Source: Symbiodinium natans (lineage: Eukaryota; Sar; Dinophyceae; Suessiales; Symbiodiniaceae). From it: a DNA stretch of 64,000 nucleotides. Location: contig CAJNDS010002577.1 of assembly GCA_905221605.1 (NCBI GenBank), positions 202,001-266,000 of the forward strand. Reading direction: 5' to 3'. The notes beneath the pieces were generated by a model. It made no database searches. It had not been told where the DNA came from and saw nothing but the letters and a program-made list of their open reading frames with translations. Positions within the stretch are counted from its first letter, which is position 1; the number at the start of each line of letters is the position of its first letter. The position numbers and the translations under genes were made by a program. Below, in pieces: positions 45,056 through 55,602 of the stretch.

Positions 45056-45859
45056 GCCCACACATTACGGGTGCCCATCTGAGGTGATGTTGCTGATGGA
45101 ATATGCTCGCAAGAACAGGCTGGAAATGGAGGCCTGTCCATCGACGGGCTTCCAAAACACAGCATAGGCAATGTGCCTGTCACGTTTGTAGGACTTCGCA
45201 GATTCAGGCTGGCGGTTGGGCAGCCATCGTGACTACCTATGTTCGAGCAGGCCGTCATCAGAGACTCAGGTGCCCGACGCTGTTGTACATGAAGTGTCTT
45301 TATGTCGCGACCTGCAGCACTGAGGTCTCTTGTGAGTGTTCTGCGTAGCAAGGCAGTTGCTCGGCTTCGACGAGCAAAAATACCGACAGCCTCATAGCCG
45401 GGCCCAACTGTGCAAGATCGCAGTCCATGGCCTTCTTGATAGAAAACAGCACATGACGTGCTCTGCAGTTCGACATAGTTCAGCAGTGCATCAAAGCAAG
45501 AGCGGATAAACGAATGCCAGGGCTTGGCTTGGAGCATGGTTGCCTTTCCATCCGGTTGCTGATGCAGCTTTCGATTAGCTCCCACTTGATACGCTGGGAT
45601 GCCCTTGGGCTCCCAAGCACTTAGCTGAACTATGCTGGGATGGCTGGGCAAGATACCCAGGGGCTGCGCCCAGTATTTAGGGATATTTGGGGTCTACAGT
45701 TTAATAGAAGTGGATGCTGGCGGCACGGGCCGGCCCTGCCCCACATCCGAGCTCCCCACAAGATGTGAGAGATCAAGTACGGTCAGTTGCCAACAATCTC
45801 TCGGACAGACGCGTCCTTGGCTCAATCAGCTTGAGCATATACCGACATTGACGTCACTG

Positions 45860-46240
45860 ATCCTCCGAGCCATGCGCCGCCGGGGGCCGCCGCCTGAACT
45901 AAACCCAACATTGCTCGAAGGTGCACCCCGGGACCTGGTCGCAGAATACGCTGAGAACCAGGGCTTGGGGTGTGCGGAAGCGCTGGCCGAGCTGAAAAAG
46001 GCCGGCCAGCGCTGGAAGGCGTCAGAGAAAGCCTTGCGGGCCGAGCTGGCCGCAGGCGAAGCGGGATCTCCCGAGGCAGCGGCCTCAACGGCGGCGGCGG
46101 CTTCAACGGTGGCGGCCGATGTGGAGACAAAGGTGCAAGAGCAGCCCAAATCGCCTGCGGTCGGCGAGTCTGACTTGGCGATGTGGGCGGAGTGGCTCGG
46201 CGGCGTGCTGTGCTGCTGCTTTCAGCGGGATGGCCACTGA
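45860..46240 (+). CDS. Ala-rich C-terminal exon, unrecognised
   Basis: The plus frame encodes LLEGAPRDLVAEYAENQGLG and ALAELKKAGQRWKASEKALR, then an Ala-rich helix and a Cys/Trp-rich end before TGA at 46240. Charged, helical and clearly coding in style. It may be the last exon of the upstream PPR gene or a separate gene. No known domain. Confidence 0.4.
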   Translation: MLRAMRRRGPPPELNPTLLEGAPRDLVAEYAENQGLGCAEALAELKKAGQRWKASEKALRAELAAGEAGSPEAAASTAAAASTVAADVETKVQEQPKSPAVGESDLAMWAEWLGGVLCCCFQRDGH

Positions 46241-46244
46241 GCCG

Positions 46245-48345
46245 CTGAGCCGCAGCAATCGCAGCCCACTTGCTACTGTACCAGTGGCCCATATTGCAGC
46301 AGTCCAACAGATGCCCATCCCGATACCATACTTTCGCCTGTAGTCTCTGCTGAAGAACTGCCGTGCTAGGGCACTTGCTTGTCCGCTTGCCTGGCCAGAG
46401 TCCGTGCCGTGTGTGTTCCACAGCTCAGAGAGAGTTTCTGAGAGCTGAGGTTGTTCTTGCTGGATTGCAGAAACAAACACAGCTGCAGCGAAGCGCTAAG
46501 CTTAGTTCTTCGGTTCATGGTTGAGATGTTGATGCAGCAATGTTCTGCATTCGTGAGTAGCTCTGCTATGATGCGACATTTGAGGGCGTGACCACGCACA
46601 GCTGTTCTAAACGGTGGGTTTAGCCCACGGCGCCCCTGCAATCCCTCACCTAGACACCCTATCCTCGATCGGGACAGCCTCCTTGCTCCTTCGAATCAAC
46701 TCCCTCAAAGCCCCGGAGCATGAAGCCTCGACCCAAAAAAGAGGTGCACGAGTCAGGGAAACTGGGAAAGTCCCTTCGTGTGCGCTTCACGAACGAGCTC
46801 ACTGACCTGAGGCATGGATACTTCATGGCATCAGGAGTGAGGCGAAGCGCTTCGCCAGCAAATGCGAACCAGAGCTAATGAAACCGGCGTAAAACAGGCC
46901 AGCAAAAAAGGAGCGAAGCCTCACACAGTCCGGACTGAAAGCGTCACATGCCTGCTGCAAATGCTTGTGTTTCTGACAATATGGCTGTCCAGAAGATTGT
47001 GGTCGAGTACACGTGTAGCGTCAAGCCTACTTTTTCAGGAATACTCTATGTCTAGTACTAGGCAGAGGGCAGCCTGCGAAGATTTGTAAATCGGAGACAT
47101 GTCCGCGCAAGTGCTGTCAACACGCCCAAGCAGGGCGGTGTGTCGATCTGCGATGTGACGAATGCAACATGGGCATTGGCTATCTGCTGCAAAATGCAGA
47201 CGTGGCCTCAGCTCACATCCCGGAACAAGGCAGATCATGTGTGACACACGTGCCCCATCTAGTCATGTCGGTGATGTATTGTGTTGGCGTGTAGGCGTTT
47301 GGCCGAGTGTCCGGCACTGGCAGCAAAGATCAAGTTTCGAGGCCCTTGAGCTGAGCTTACACCGTACGGCCTTGTGCTGATCTGGTGACCGTTGCATTCT
47401 GAGGCAGGTGCACCAAGTCCCAAAACGGGATTGAAGTAACCCGGAAGGACATTCAGTCAACAGTTTAACTTTTTGCGCGGTTTCTCGAAACTTCCAAGAA
47501 GCTCCTGCTCCCCAGGCAGGTGGAGAAGGTCTCCCAGAATGTTGGATGTGCTCCCGGATTTCGGTGCATGCCTGCAGCTAAGATGCAACCTTGGATGCTA
47601 CTTGTACGATCTGTTACATTTGTTCCTTGAGCAAGGTCCAAGATCAGTGAGTTTGGCATGGAGCACAATGGCCATTTTCCCAGCTTGCATCATGTGCAGA
47701 CGACGTACCTGTTTCCAGAATTTCGAGGGGTCTACTTTCATGCAGCCCTGTGGATCAGTTGTAGTTGCTCAGTATTTGCAACGAGCGCGGTAAGATTCAT
47801 TGTGCTGATTCAGCACTGAAGTGAAGTAATCGTTGCCTTATTGTAGCAAGGGTCGCCTTTGCATGTGGCACTTCTGATGAGGTGAGTACAAGCGCGTCTA
47901 CACGCCAATACTGCCTCCCAGATTCGAGCAACGGGATGTCTGGGAGTGGGGTTGCCCAGCAAGAGGCTAGGCCCGAATCAGTCCGTGCATTCTTGTTCAT
48001 GTTGTTCATGGGCATTTAGATTTTGCAGCATCTGCCTGTGGAGCAGGCGACATGACCCCCGCAGGGAAATGCCAGCCACCAAAGCCAGGCAATGCTCGTG
48101 GTCTTCTCGTCTTTTTCTGATTTCACTTTGTCAGATGTTCGGTCAGATGAATGTTGTTTCACCACCTCTAGAATTTGCCAGGAGAGGAAGGCCAAGCAGG
48201 ACGAGATCTCAGTGCCGGCTCGACTGTTGTGGGAAGCCTCGAGCGGTGTCGTTTTCCAGATCGTGGCATCGCAAGTCTGTGCAGGAATGTGCTGGTCTCA
48301 GAATGCCATGCTGGCCAGAGCCTTAGAATGCCATGTCATGCCCTT
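46245..48345. other. No confidently assigned gene
   Basis: Scattered plausible plus-strand pieces, for example SRICQERKAKQDEISVPARL (~48170), but no motif and no consistent exon series. TRANSP-like or repeat structure is not visible. Confidence 0.25.
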
Positions 48346-48350
48346 GCTCT

Positions 48351-48866
48351 ACGTAGTTACGTAGTTACGTAGTTACGTAGTTACGTAGTTACGTATAGTT
48401 ACGTAGTTACGTAGTTACGTAGTTACGTAGTTACGTAGTTACGTAGTTACGTAGTTACGTAGTTACGTAGTTACGTAGTTACGTAGTTACGTAGTTACGT
48501 AGTTACGTAGTTACGTAGTTACGTAGTTACGTAGTTATACGTAGTTACGTAGTTACGTAGTTACGTAGTTACGTAGTTACGTAGTTACGTAGTTACGTAG
48601 TTACGTAGTTACGTAGTTACGTAGTTACGTAGAAACGTAGTTACGTATAGTTCCGTATATTTTCGTAGTTACGTAGTTACGTATAGTTACGTAGTTACGT
48701 ATAGTTACGTAGTTACGTATAGTTACGTATAGTTACGTATAGTTTAGTTACGTATCGTTACGTATAGTTACGTATAGTTACGTATAGTTACGTAGTTACG
48801 TAGCTGCGTATAGTTACGTAGTTACGTCTCTACGTCTTTGCGTCTCTACGTCTTTCGTCTCTCTGT
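48351..48866. repeat. (ACGTAGTT)n tandem array
   Basis: About 500 bases of the 8-mer ACGTAGTT with 10-mer variants ACGTATAGTT that dominate the right half, grading into ACGTCTCT/ACGTCTTT. TACGTA is self-complementary, so the array is full of short palindromes. Confidence 0.95.
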
Positions 48867-49188
48867 CCATCGTCAATGCATGAAGAAAGATCATGGGGCA
48901 GTGTTTTGTCAGGGCCGCTGGGTGTGTTCAAGACTACTGATGGTCATCATGTTTTGTTCCTGCTATGACCAGTGCGGACCAGAGCTCAGACCCCCCCAGC
49001 TGAATTTCAATTTCGTACGTTGCAACTGAGAACTGGGATGAGGGTGGGGATTTTGGGCCATCAAAGACCACACTGCTGGAGCTTGGCTCAGCCGAGGCCG
49101 GTCCGAAGACTCCATGTGGATCCAGCGGCGACAAGTCCCGGAGCTGCAAGCAAGTTGAAGACGGAGGATGCACGGCGGGACGTTTGAA

Positions 49189-49329
49189 GATGCAACAGCA
49201 GCTCGAGCAGCCAGATTTTCTGCCTAAGGCCGTTGAAGAGTCGTCAAAGCAATCAGACATTCTTTTCTGGGCAACGGTTCGTCGATCCAGTGCTTTTGAG
49301 GTGCATGTGCGTGAAGCCCGCCACCTCTG
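49189..49329 (+). CDS. Short coding exon, unrecognised
   Basis: Plus frame from ATG 49189 encodes MQQQLEQPDFLPKAVEESSK then SDILFWATVRRSSAFEVHVR and stops at TGA just before 49330. Amino-acid use is protein-like and the frame stands out from its neighbours. Function unknown. Confidence 0.3.
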
Positions 49330-50167
49330 ATGGGGCAATTGGATACGGGCTCTTTGGCTAAAGAGTCTCATCGAATCCTTGTCGATGTCTCATGCATGGC
49401 CCAGGGTTGCAGCGTCTGCTTCAGTGGAGATCGTTGCAGCTCACTGGGCATGACCTGCGCAGCTGTCGAAAGGAACAAGAGCAAGGAAATCCTTCCGGAG
49501 TTCACCGAGGGCGACTCGGGTGATGCTGGACCGCGTGAAGCTGCTAAGAGTGTCAAGACCACGAATACGCTCCAATGTTGCCTCTCGTGTTGGCTGTTGG
49601 CTTTTGCAGGAGGAGTGGAGGTGGTCATGGGCAACTTTCAGGTCCAGCCGCTTCCGCATTGCCGGGACCTTTCCGGCAGCCATTCGCGGAGTTTCTTGCT
49701 TTCACCTCTTTCACGGTCACGCTGCATTCGTCTTGCTATGGAATTCTTTGAGGTGATGACTGCTTAGGGCTCAGCAGCAACTGGGACCGGAGCTGACATG
49801 TTTTGTTTGCGGATCCTATCTTGTGAGGGTGTCAGAGTTTTTGCGGAACGGTTTTTGCACTTTAGCTTGAAATGGCAGCGCAGGAACAGTGTTCTGAATG
49901 TGCCAACTGCTCCTATGGCACGAAAGTCTTGGATGGGCGACCGATTCGCGGCTGAAGCTCACAGTCAAAATGCTTTCAAGCTCTGCATGTGTAGTGTGGC
50001 GTGCAGTTGACGGTCACGACTTGACCTAAGGACCCTTGCTTGCTACGACAAGGACTTTCAGGTCGTCATTGCCAGCAGAGAACCGACATGCGACTGTTTT
50101 GAGTTGAGTTGAAGTCACTCTTGCAGCACAGCAGTCTTCGTTTGTATGGCATTCATATGGTGCAGCG

Positions 50168-50400
50168 TCGCGGGCCCCCCCCACCCCCCACACCCGCGGG
50201 ATCCCGTGGGCCGGGATCCCGGGATCCCTGTCGTCCGACCTGTGGTGGGGGGGGTTTAGGATTCTGGGGTTTAAGGGTAGGGGTGTCTGGTTTAGGGCTT
50301 TAGGGTTTTTGGGCTTTAGGGCCCTTAAGGGTTTGCGCAGGGTCTTTAAGTATTCTAAGGGTTTGTTCAGGGTTTAGGGTTTTAGGGGGTGGGGCACAGG
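50168..50400. repeat. GGGATCCC palindromes and TTTAGGG-like remnants
   Basis: Three GGGATCCC palindromes within 50200-50228 are followed by TTTAGGGCTTTAGGG, CTTTAGGGCCCTTAAGGG and related words to about 50385, G-strand on plus. Confidence 0.7.
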
Positions 50401-50904
50401 CCAGGATGCAGAAAAGGGGGTTGATGCAGAAAAGGGTGCGGGGGAGGGGGTGGGTGGGGGTGGGCGGGATCCGCGACGCAGCAGCATAAATGCCATGCTC
50501 TCGCGAGTGATCATGTGGCAAGATACTCTGCGTCAAGCAAGACGTAGCACAACGTCTGTGCAGCCTCCGGGGCAACCTGTTGAAGCTGAGACGCCTCCAA
50601 AGGCTGGCGTCGCCCTGGCAGAATTGATTGGAAGTCTTGTGCTGCTTCTGACAGGGAAGGTTGACATCCAGTTGTTCTCACAAAGTACCATGTGAAAAAA
50701 GAACTAGTCGGAATCGTAGCGGACGTTGCATAGAGTCATGCCATAGAGGTAGCATACAATCCAGCCAAAACCCATGGACTTGGACATGAAGACAGAACGA
50801 GCGCCATGCAGACCAGGGGTAAACAGGGTCTAAAGGTGTGACGGGTGCTGCACAGCTTCCAGTCCCATGTGATTTAGACCCCCTAGTAAGGGACTGATTC
50901 CCTA

Positions 50905-51550
50905 GTCCAATGTGCGCGTTCCGCCAGGAGGAGTACCGCAAGCGGAATTTCGTTCTGCTGCAAGGCAAGCGTGCGGAGGAGCAGGCCTGTGGAACCGGAA
51001 GCCTCCTGAAGCCCGCTTGCCCAAAGAATTCACCGTGCTTTGTCATTTGCGTCAGGAATGCTGTCTATTGCGTCATGTCATGTCTCCAGGACTTGTGGAT
51101 CATCCCACAGTATCCACTGTTCCTCGGCTCGGCATCCGAGATTCCTTGGCCCTTGGCTTCGGCTGATGAACGTTTGAGGTGGGATCCGGAACCTGAAGGC
51201 TTGGGAGACGATGCAAGCGGTCATGGCCTTTGAGTCAATGAGTTATTTCAGTCCATGTGAGTATCTGGCTTTGCTTGTCGCCACGTGGCGGTTGGTTCGT
51301 TCATCTTGATTCAGCGGCGGTGTTGAGGCGGACAAGTCTTTCCGTTCCAGATAAACGCCGAGCCTTTGTCCAACGAGGAGCGTTTGGGTTCACGACAAAC
51401 TCTCTGGTCGGGTCTGTTGTCAAGCCGCTTCAGGCGTGGGTCAAGGCCTACAAGGTTGCCGCTCCAAAAATCCAGCAGCTTGGCCCATCATTCTGCCGCA
51501 TGTTCGATATCGTTTCAATGGGACAGCAGTGCAGCGTGGCGATGTCACCT
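50905..51550 (+). CDS. Possible exons, unrecognised
   Basis: Plus frames encode FRQEEYRKRNFVLLQGKRAE (~50917), and FGFTTNSLVGSVVKPLQAWV … KVAAPKIQQLGPSFCRMFDI (~51385-51550). Both look coded rather than random. No motif; intron borders unknown. Confidence 0.3.
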
Positions 51551-51639
51551 TAGATAGTCATCGATGAGTTCTACGGGTAAACGTTCACACCCAACCGATT
51601 TGATGTGGGAACCATCCGGCCGTTTCGGACACTTCCCCG

Positions 51640-51870
51640 TGTCTTCGGTGGCGGGGCTTTTTTGGCGGAACTTTCTCTGTGGGGCACTCCAGGGATGCTC
51701 GGCAGGGCGGGATACTCGGCGCGCTTCTTGGAGACATGTCTGCGGCAGTTCAGGAGTGCGGATCGGGTGGGTGCATCGCTCTTAAGGGTTCTGCCAGGAT
51801 GGCGAGTCGCATTCAGTTCGGGGATGCTCAAATCATGGCATTGCGGGCGCCCGCAGCAACCATCAATTGA
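51640..51870 (+). CDS. Possible exon, unrecognised
   Basis: Plus frame 51679-51870 encodes GGILGALLGDMSAAVQECGS and MASRIQFGDAQIMALRAP. Two frames are open; this one has the more even composition. May belong to the gene sampled at 50.9-51.55 kb. Confidence 0.25.
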   Translation, partial: CLRWRGFFGGTFSVGHSRDARQGGILGALLGDMSAAVQECGSGGCIALKGSARMASRIQFGDAQIMALRAPAATIN

Positions 51871-51907
51871 TGTTGCCCCACTTGCCCCACTTGCTGTTCC
51901 AGAAAAG

Positions 51908-52475
51908 CTAACTGATGTTGCTACACTTCTGCGATAAGACTTCCATAATTACTGCCGCTAACTCCCAGAGAGGCTTATAGCGCTGTTGTTTACCGGCTAG
52001 CTGGGCGTAGCCTGCGATGGCGCAACGGAAGGGTTGGGCTGCCTCTCGCTGGTGCTTGAGGATCTGGGCTCTGCCCACCTGGATGGGGCCATGACAAGTG
52101 AGCATGTCTTTCTTGACCATGTTTAAAAAGTAATTTCGAGCATCTTTGCTGTGGAAGTCGACGATGCTGAAATGTGAGTTGCCTCCCTTGGCTTTGAGCG
52201 TTGGGTGTACACACACATGCCAATCTTATCCACTAGGCACTCAACTCCTTTTTGCCGGTCTTGGTTCGTGGAAGAGTCTGGCCCATGAAGAGATGATGGC
52301 TTGCTTGGACGCATCGAGCTGTTGTTGCTTCTCTAGCTTGTCCTTGGTATGGGCCAAGTGCTGATCGAGCGTGTTGAGTCTGCCGGTGTGCTGCTGCCAG
52401 GTTGCAGCTCTTTGTGTAGGGGGGGATCTGCTCCTCTTTTCGGCCACGGTTTGCAAGGGCGGATCGGGAAGCAAA
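51908..52475 (-). pseudogene. LINE-type ORF1 remnant, minus strand
   Basis: The minus strand encodes a helical charged segment (LNTLDQHLAHTKDKLEKQQQ, ~52430-52300) and then, in another frame, FSIVDFHSKDARNYFLNMVK … AQILKHQREAAQPFRCAIAG (~52190-52000). A coiled coil followed by an RRM-like fold with a basic tail is the layout of ORF1 in the non-LTR elements abundant in Symbiodiniaceae. The frames are broken and no reverse transcriptase follows within 51-52 kb, so it is a 5' fragment or a truncated relic. The family call is by resemblance only. Confidence 0.4.
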
Positions 52476-52569
52476 GAAATGGTCGCATTGGGGTACTATA
52501 CACGTCCCGATCCGAATGAGTCTCGTATGGGCATTTTTTTTACTTTCCAAATAATCGCCCCGACAGTCA

Positions 52570-52950
52570 TACAAGGCCCCAACCCCTTGTTCTTTTTAAT
52601 CCTTGACAGTCATGCAAGCATTGTGTTTGCAAATGGGGGGAGGCTGCGGCCCCCACTCCCAAACACCCCACCAAACACCCCGGCTTTTATTCCTTGACAG
52701 TCATACGAGCATTGTGTTTGCAAATGGGGGCGGGCCCCCTCCAACCTCTCGCTTTTTGGAATCATGGACAATCATACGAGCATTGTGTTTGCAAATGGGG
52801 GGGGTCTGCGCCCCCCAGCCCCTTTCGCTTTTACTTGTCCTTGACAGTTGTGTCATACGAACATTACGTTTGCAAAAGGGGTGGCTGCGCGCCCGCCCCC
52901 TCCAACCCTCTCGCTTTTTCATTTCTTGACAGTTATGTGAGTGTTCTGTT
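52570..52950. repeat. Dispersed GC-hairpin repeat, five tandem copies
   Basis: Five units, 70-95 bases apart, each TTGACAGTCATxxGAGCATT then GTGTTTGCAAATGGGG, a G run, GCTGCGCC and a C run followed by CTCGCTTTT. G and C runs within each unit can pair. A single relative lies at about 18945-19010. Confidence 0.8.
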
Positions 52951-53454
52951 TTCAAATGGGAATGCTCTGCAAGTTGGCAGGAATCCTATTAAGATATATA
53001 CTTAGAAAGAGCACCAAAACAACAGACCCAAAATTAGTACGAATTCGGAGAAAGCAGTAGGATTCTCGTTAGTAAGTGATAAGAAAAATACAGAGCGAAC
53101 AGAGGCTTAGGCAAAACCAGGATAACAGACAAATGCTTAAGTTTCCTTTGATAGCCCTTCATGCAGCTGTTCTAACGTACCTGAGATTTGCTTGAGGTCT
53201 CTGATGGACATGATAGCCCAGAAGCTGAAGAACAATTGGGGACCAGAAGCTCCGCGCACCGAGTGCTCGCAACTCTTTGAAGCGAGATACGTCAAGGCGT
53301 CTCATTTTGACATGGATGCGTTCACGGGCAAGTCATGCGTAGGTCAGGTCGGGCCATACATCCGCATAGCTGTGCATAACCCGTATGCCACATGTGAAAA
53401 CTTGGTTGACTTGGCTGAAGCGCCCTCGGGTGGGCGCTGTAACTGTAGCTTTAC

Positions 53455-53665
53455 GAGAAGAAGAAGAATACGAAGAAAGAGAGCAAGTGTGAAGAAGAAG
53501 AGAGAGAGGGAGTGAGCGAGGGACGTTTCGCGGTTTCACGGGGAGATGGGACTTTGGCCGCGCTCGCGTGCCCAGAGTGAGAGAACGCAGGCGAGGTTTG
53601 CCGGGGCCCTTCAAGCCTTGAAGAAGAAGAGGAAGAAGAAGAGGATGAGAGAGTAAGTGCACGCG
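53455..53665. repeat. GAAGAAGA-rich purine tract
   Basis: Two GAAGAAGAA clusters (~53455-53515 and ~53620-53650) around a GC-rich spacer; they give poly-Ser frames on minus and Arg/Lys frames on plus. The 220-codon minus frame across 53451-54113 is helped by this bias. Confidence 0.7.
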
Positions 53666-53701
53666 GGTGTCTAGTTTTACAGGAGGGGGCAGCTGCTATC
53701 G

Positions 53702-54340
53702 TCACATCAGTGCCAGTGGAGAGCCATGAGTTGCTCGGGCAGGCGCAATCGGCCCGAAAGATGTGCAAAGACATGCAGATGCTCCAGGCAAGGATCGTGG
53801 GGAGTGATCGAGGCATTCGCATCTTCTGAGCAGCTGCAGACTGCGGAGGCCACTCTGGCTCCAGGGCAGTTGGGCACTTTTCCTCGAAAGTTACCATCAG
53901 GCCCCCTTGTCCCAGCAAACTGGAGAGCCTTGCAACATCTTGCAACTCGAGAGCTGCTGAAAAAGAGCTGAAGGTGAAGTTCTGCGGTGCGAATATCATC
54001 GCAAGGCCCATGACTCCGCAATACCCTGACAATAGCTTGTGACACCTGCCAGAGCTGCTCAGGACACCTGTGAAAAGCTGAATTGCTACAGCCAAGACGA
54101 TGGATACGCCCAAGCGGTCACTAAGCTTGAACGTGTGCTGTGTGACGGAGCACGTAGGTCATGTAAGCTTTGGGGCATCGCAAGGTGGGTGATTTGAGGA
54201 AGCGGGATGGCGAATGCAGGCCAGGGTTCGATGATCTTTGCAAGCCACCTCTCTACCACCATTGGACCTTTGGAACAGGCTCGAAAGAGAAGCAGAGCTC
54301 GAACGTGAGCACGACCATCAGGCAGTACTTGCATGAACAG
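53702..54340 (+). CDS. Coiled-coil protein exons, plus strand, unrecognised
   Basis: Plus frames encode VPVESHELLGQAQSARKMCK and DMQMLQARIVGSDRGIRIF (~53709-53830), LESLATSCNSRAAEKELKVK and FCGANIIARPMTPQYPD (~53920-54030), and EREAELEREHDHQAVLA (~54282-54330). Heptad-like spacing and charge suggest coiled coils. A long minus-strand open frame overlaps but has poorer composition. Product unknown. Confidence 0.33.
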
Positions 54341-54344
54341 ATGC

Positions 54345-55600
54345 AGATGCACTTTTGCGTCAAGCCAAAGCATAAGAGACTTGAAAGTGAATCATGTACA
54401 CAAAAGATCAGGTCGCTGTGTGACGCATCATAGGTAAAGTGTTCTGTCCCAAGAGGCAAAGACGTCATCAGCAGCCAAAGGTGCGCTGAGTGCCACTCGA
54501 TGCTAAAGTACGGTCTTGCCGCAGTTTGCCTTTGTGCCATACTTACGATGTCTTTTCATCCCTGCAAATGTCTGAGGTAAGGGACCTGATGAAAGAAGAG
54601 GCTGGATGAGTGCAGCAGCGCATCATGAGTTGCACCCCCCCTCGTAACCCTAGTATCTTAAGTCGTTTCTGGACAGGAGGCCCCACTGGTCGCAGAGGAG
54701 AATGGAACCAAAACATGTGCTGTGCTGTGAGCTGTGATGCCATGTTCTTCTCCAGTGTCCAACTTACATGACCAGGCTCGTTTGAGATGATTTTCTATCT
54801 GCACTCCTGACACAGGACAGTGTGAAGAAAGTGCAGCAGGTTGGTGCACGACCATCGCCGTGAAAGCAAGTCTGGGCTGCCCGGTCGTCTCTAGGTGATG
54901 CCCTCCGCTGCACTTGTTCTGGCACCACCAGGCGGTTTGGGTTCGAGGAAAGAGTGACTTAAAGAGTGTCTTGTTGTGCCGAACTGGATCAGGTGCGAAA
55001 CGAGCTTTCACAAGGCGGCGTGCAGGTTGGCGTTGCACCAGTGTTGAACAATGTGTTTGAGCTGTTCACACTTTACTTCACACTTTGCACTCGACTGGTC
55101 CTGGGAGGCGAGTTCCTCGGCAATGCACTCAATCTGCTCGAAGAACGCGAGCGGTAGCGGCCGCTGGTTGTTGCGCGCGACATCCTGGCCTGCCAAAAGA
55201 CCCAGAGCCAGAATGGATGCTTGCGGTTGCTGTCTTGTTTGCTATCCCGTCAAGGCTGGGAAGCCTGCTATACAATACGTTCAAAAAAGGAATGGAAGCC
55301 CTCAGTCCCCCATTCGGAGCCCCTATTCCTGTGGCCTTTGGCTCAGACATGTCATTGCGATTACGCCAGGGCCCCGGCACGGGTTCAGGCAGGGGCATGA
55401 ATCTCACAAGGGATACAAGATGGCAAACCCCCAGTCTTGGCTGGAGGATGCTTGTCGCAGTGTATGTCTGCTGAACTATCCCCAGATGAGCGCGAGCGCA
55501 ATGAGACAAATCAGGCCGGAGTGTCAGAAAATTCTGTGTGGCTTCAGTCGAATCATGTGCTGTTATAGGAGATGTTGGAAGCACACGAGCTCTTGTGCTC
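54345..55600. other. Upstream region of the transporter gene; no resolved exon
   Basis: Candidate first-exon frames exist near 55213 (MLAVAVLFAIPSRLGSLLYN) and 54984 (QVRNELSQGGVQVGVAPV), but neither connects in phase to the first recognisable transporter exon by an obvious splice pair. Confidence 0.25.
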
Positions 55601-55602
55601 AG

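Noticed and set aside
48351-48866. Octamer array as a CRISPR-like repeat array
   Set aside because: No spacers; pure tandem repeat.
53451-54113. 220-codon minus-strand ORF with hydrophobic start and poly-Ser
   Set aside because: Poly-Ser comes from the GAAGAAGA tract, and the plus strand shows better coiled-coil exons in the same interval. Not fully excluded.
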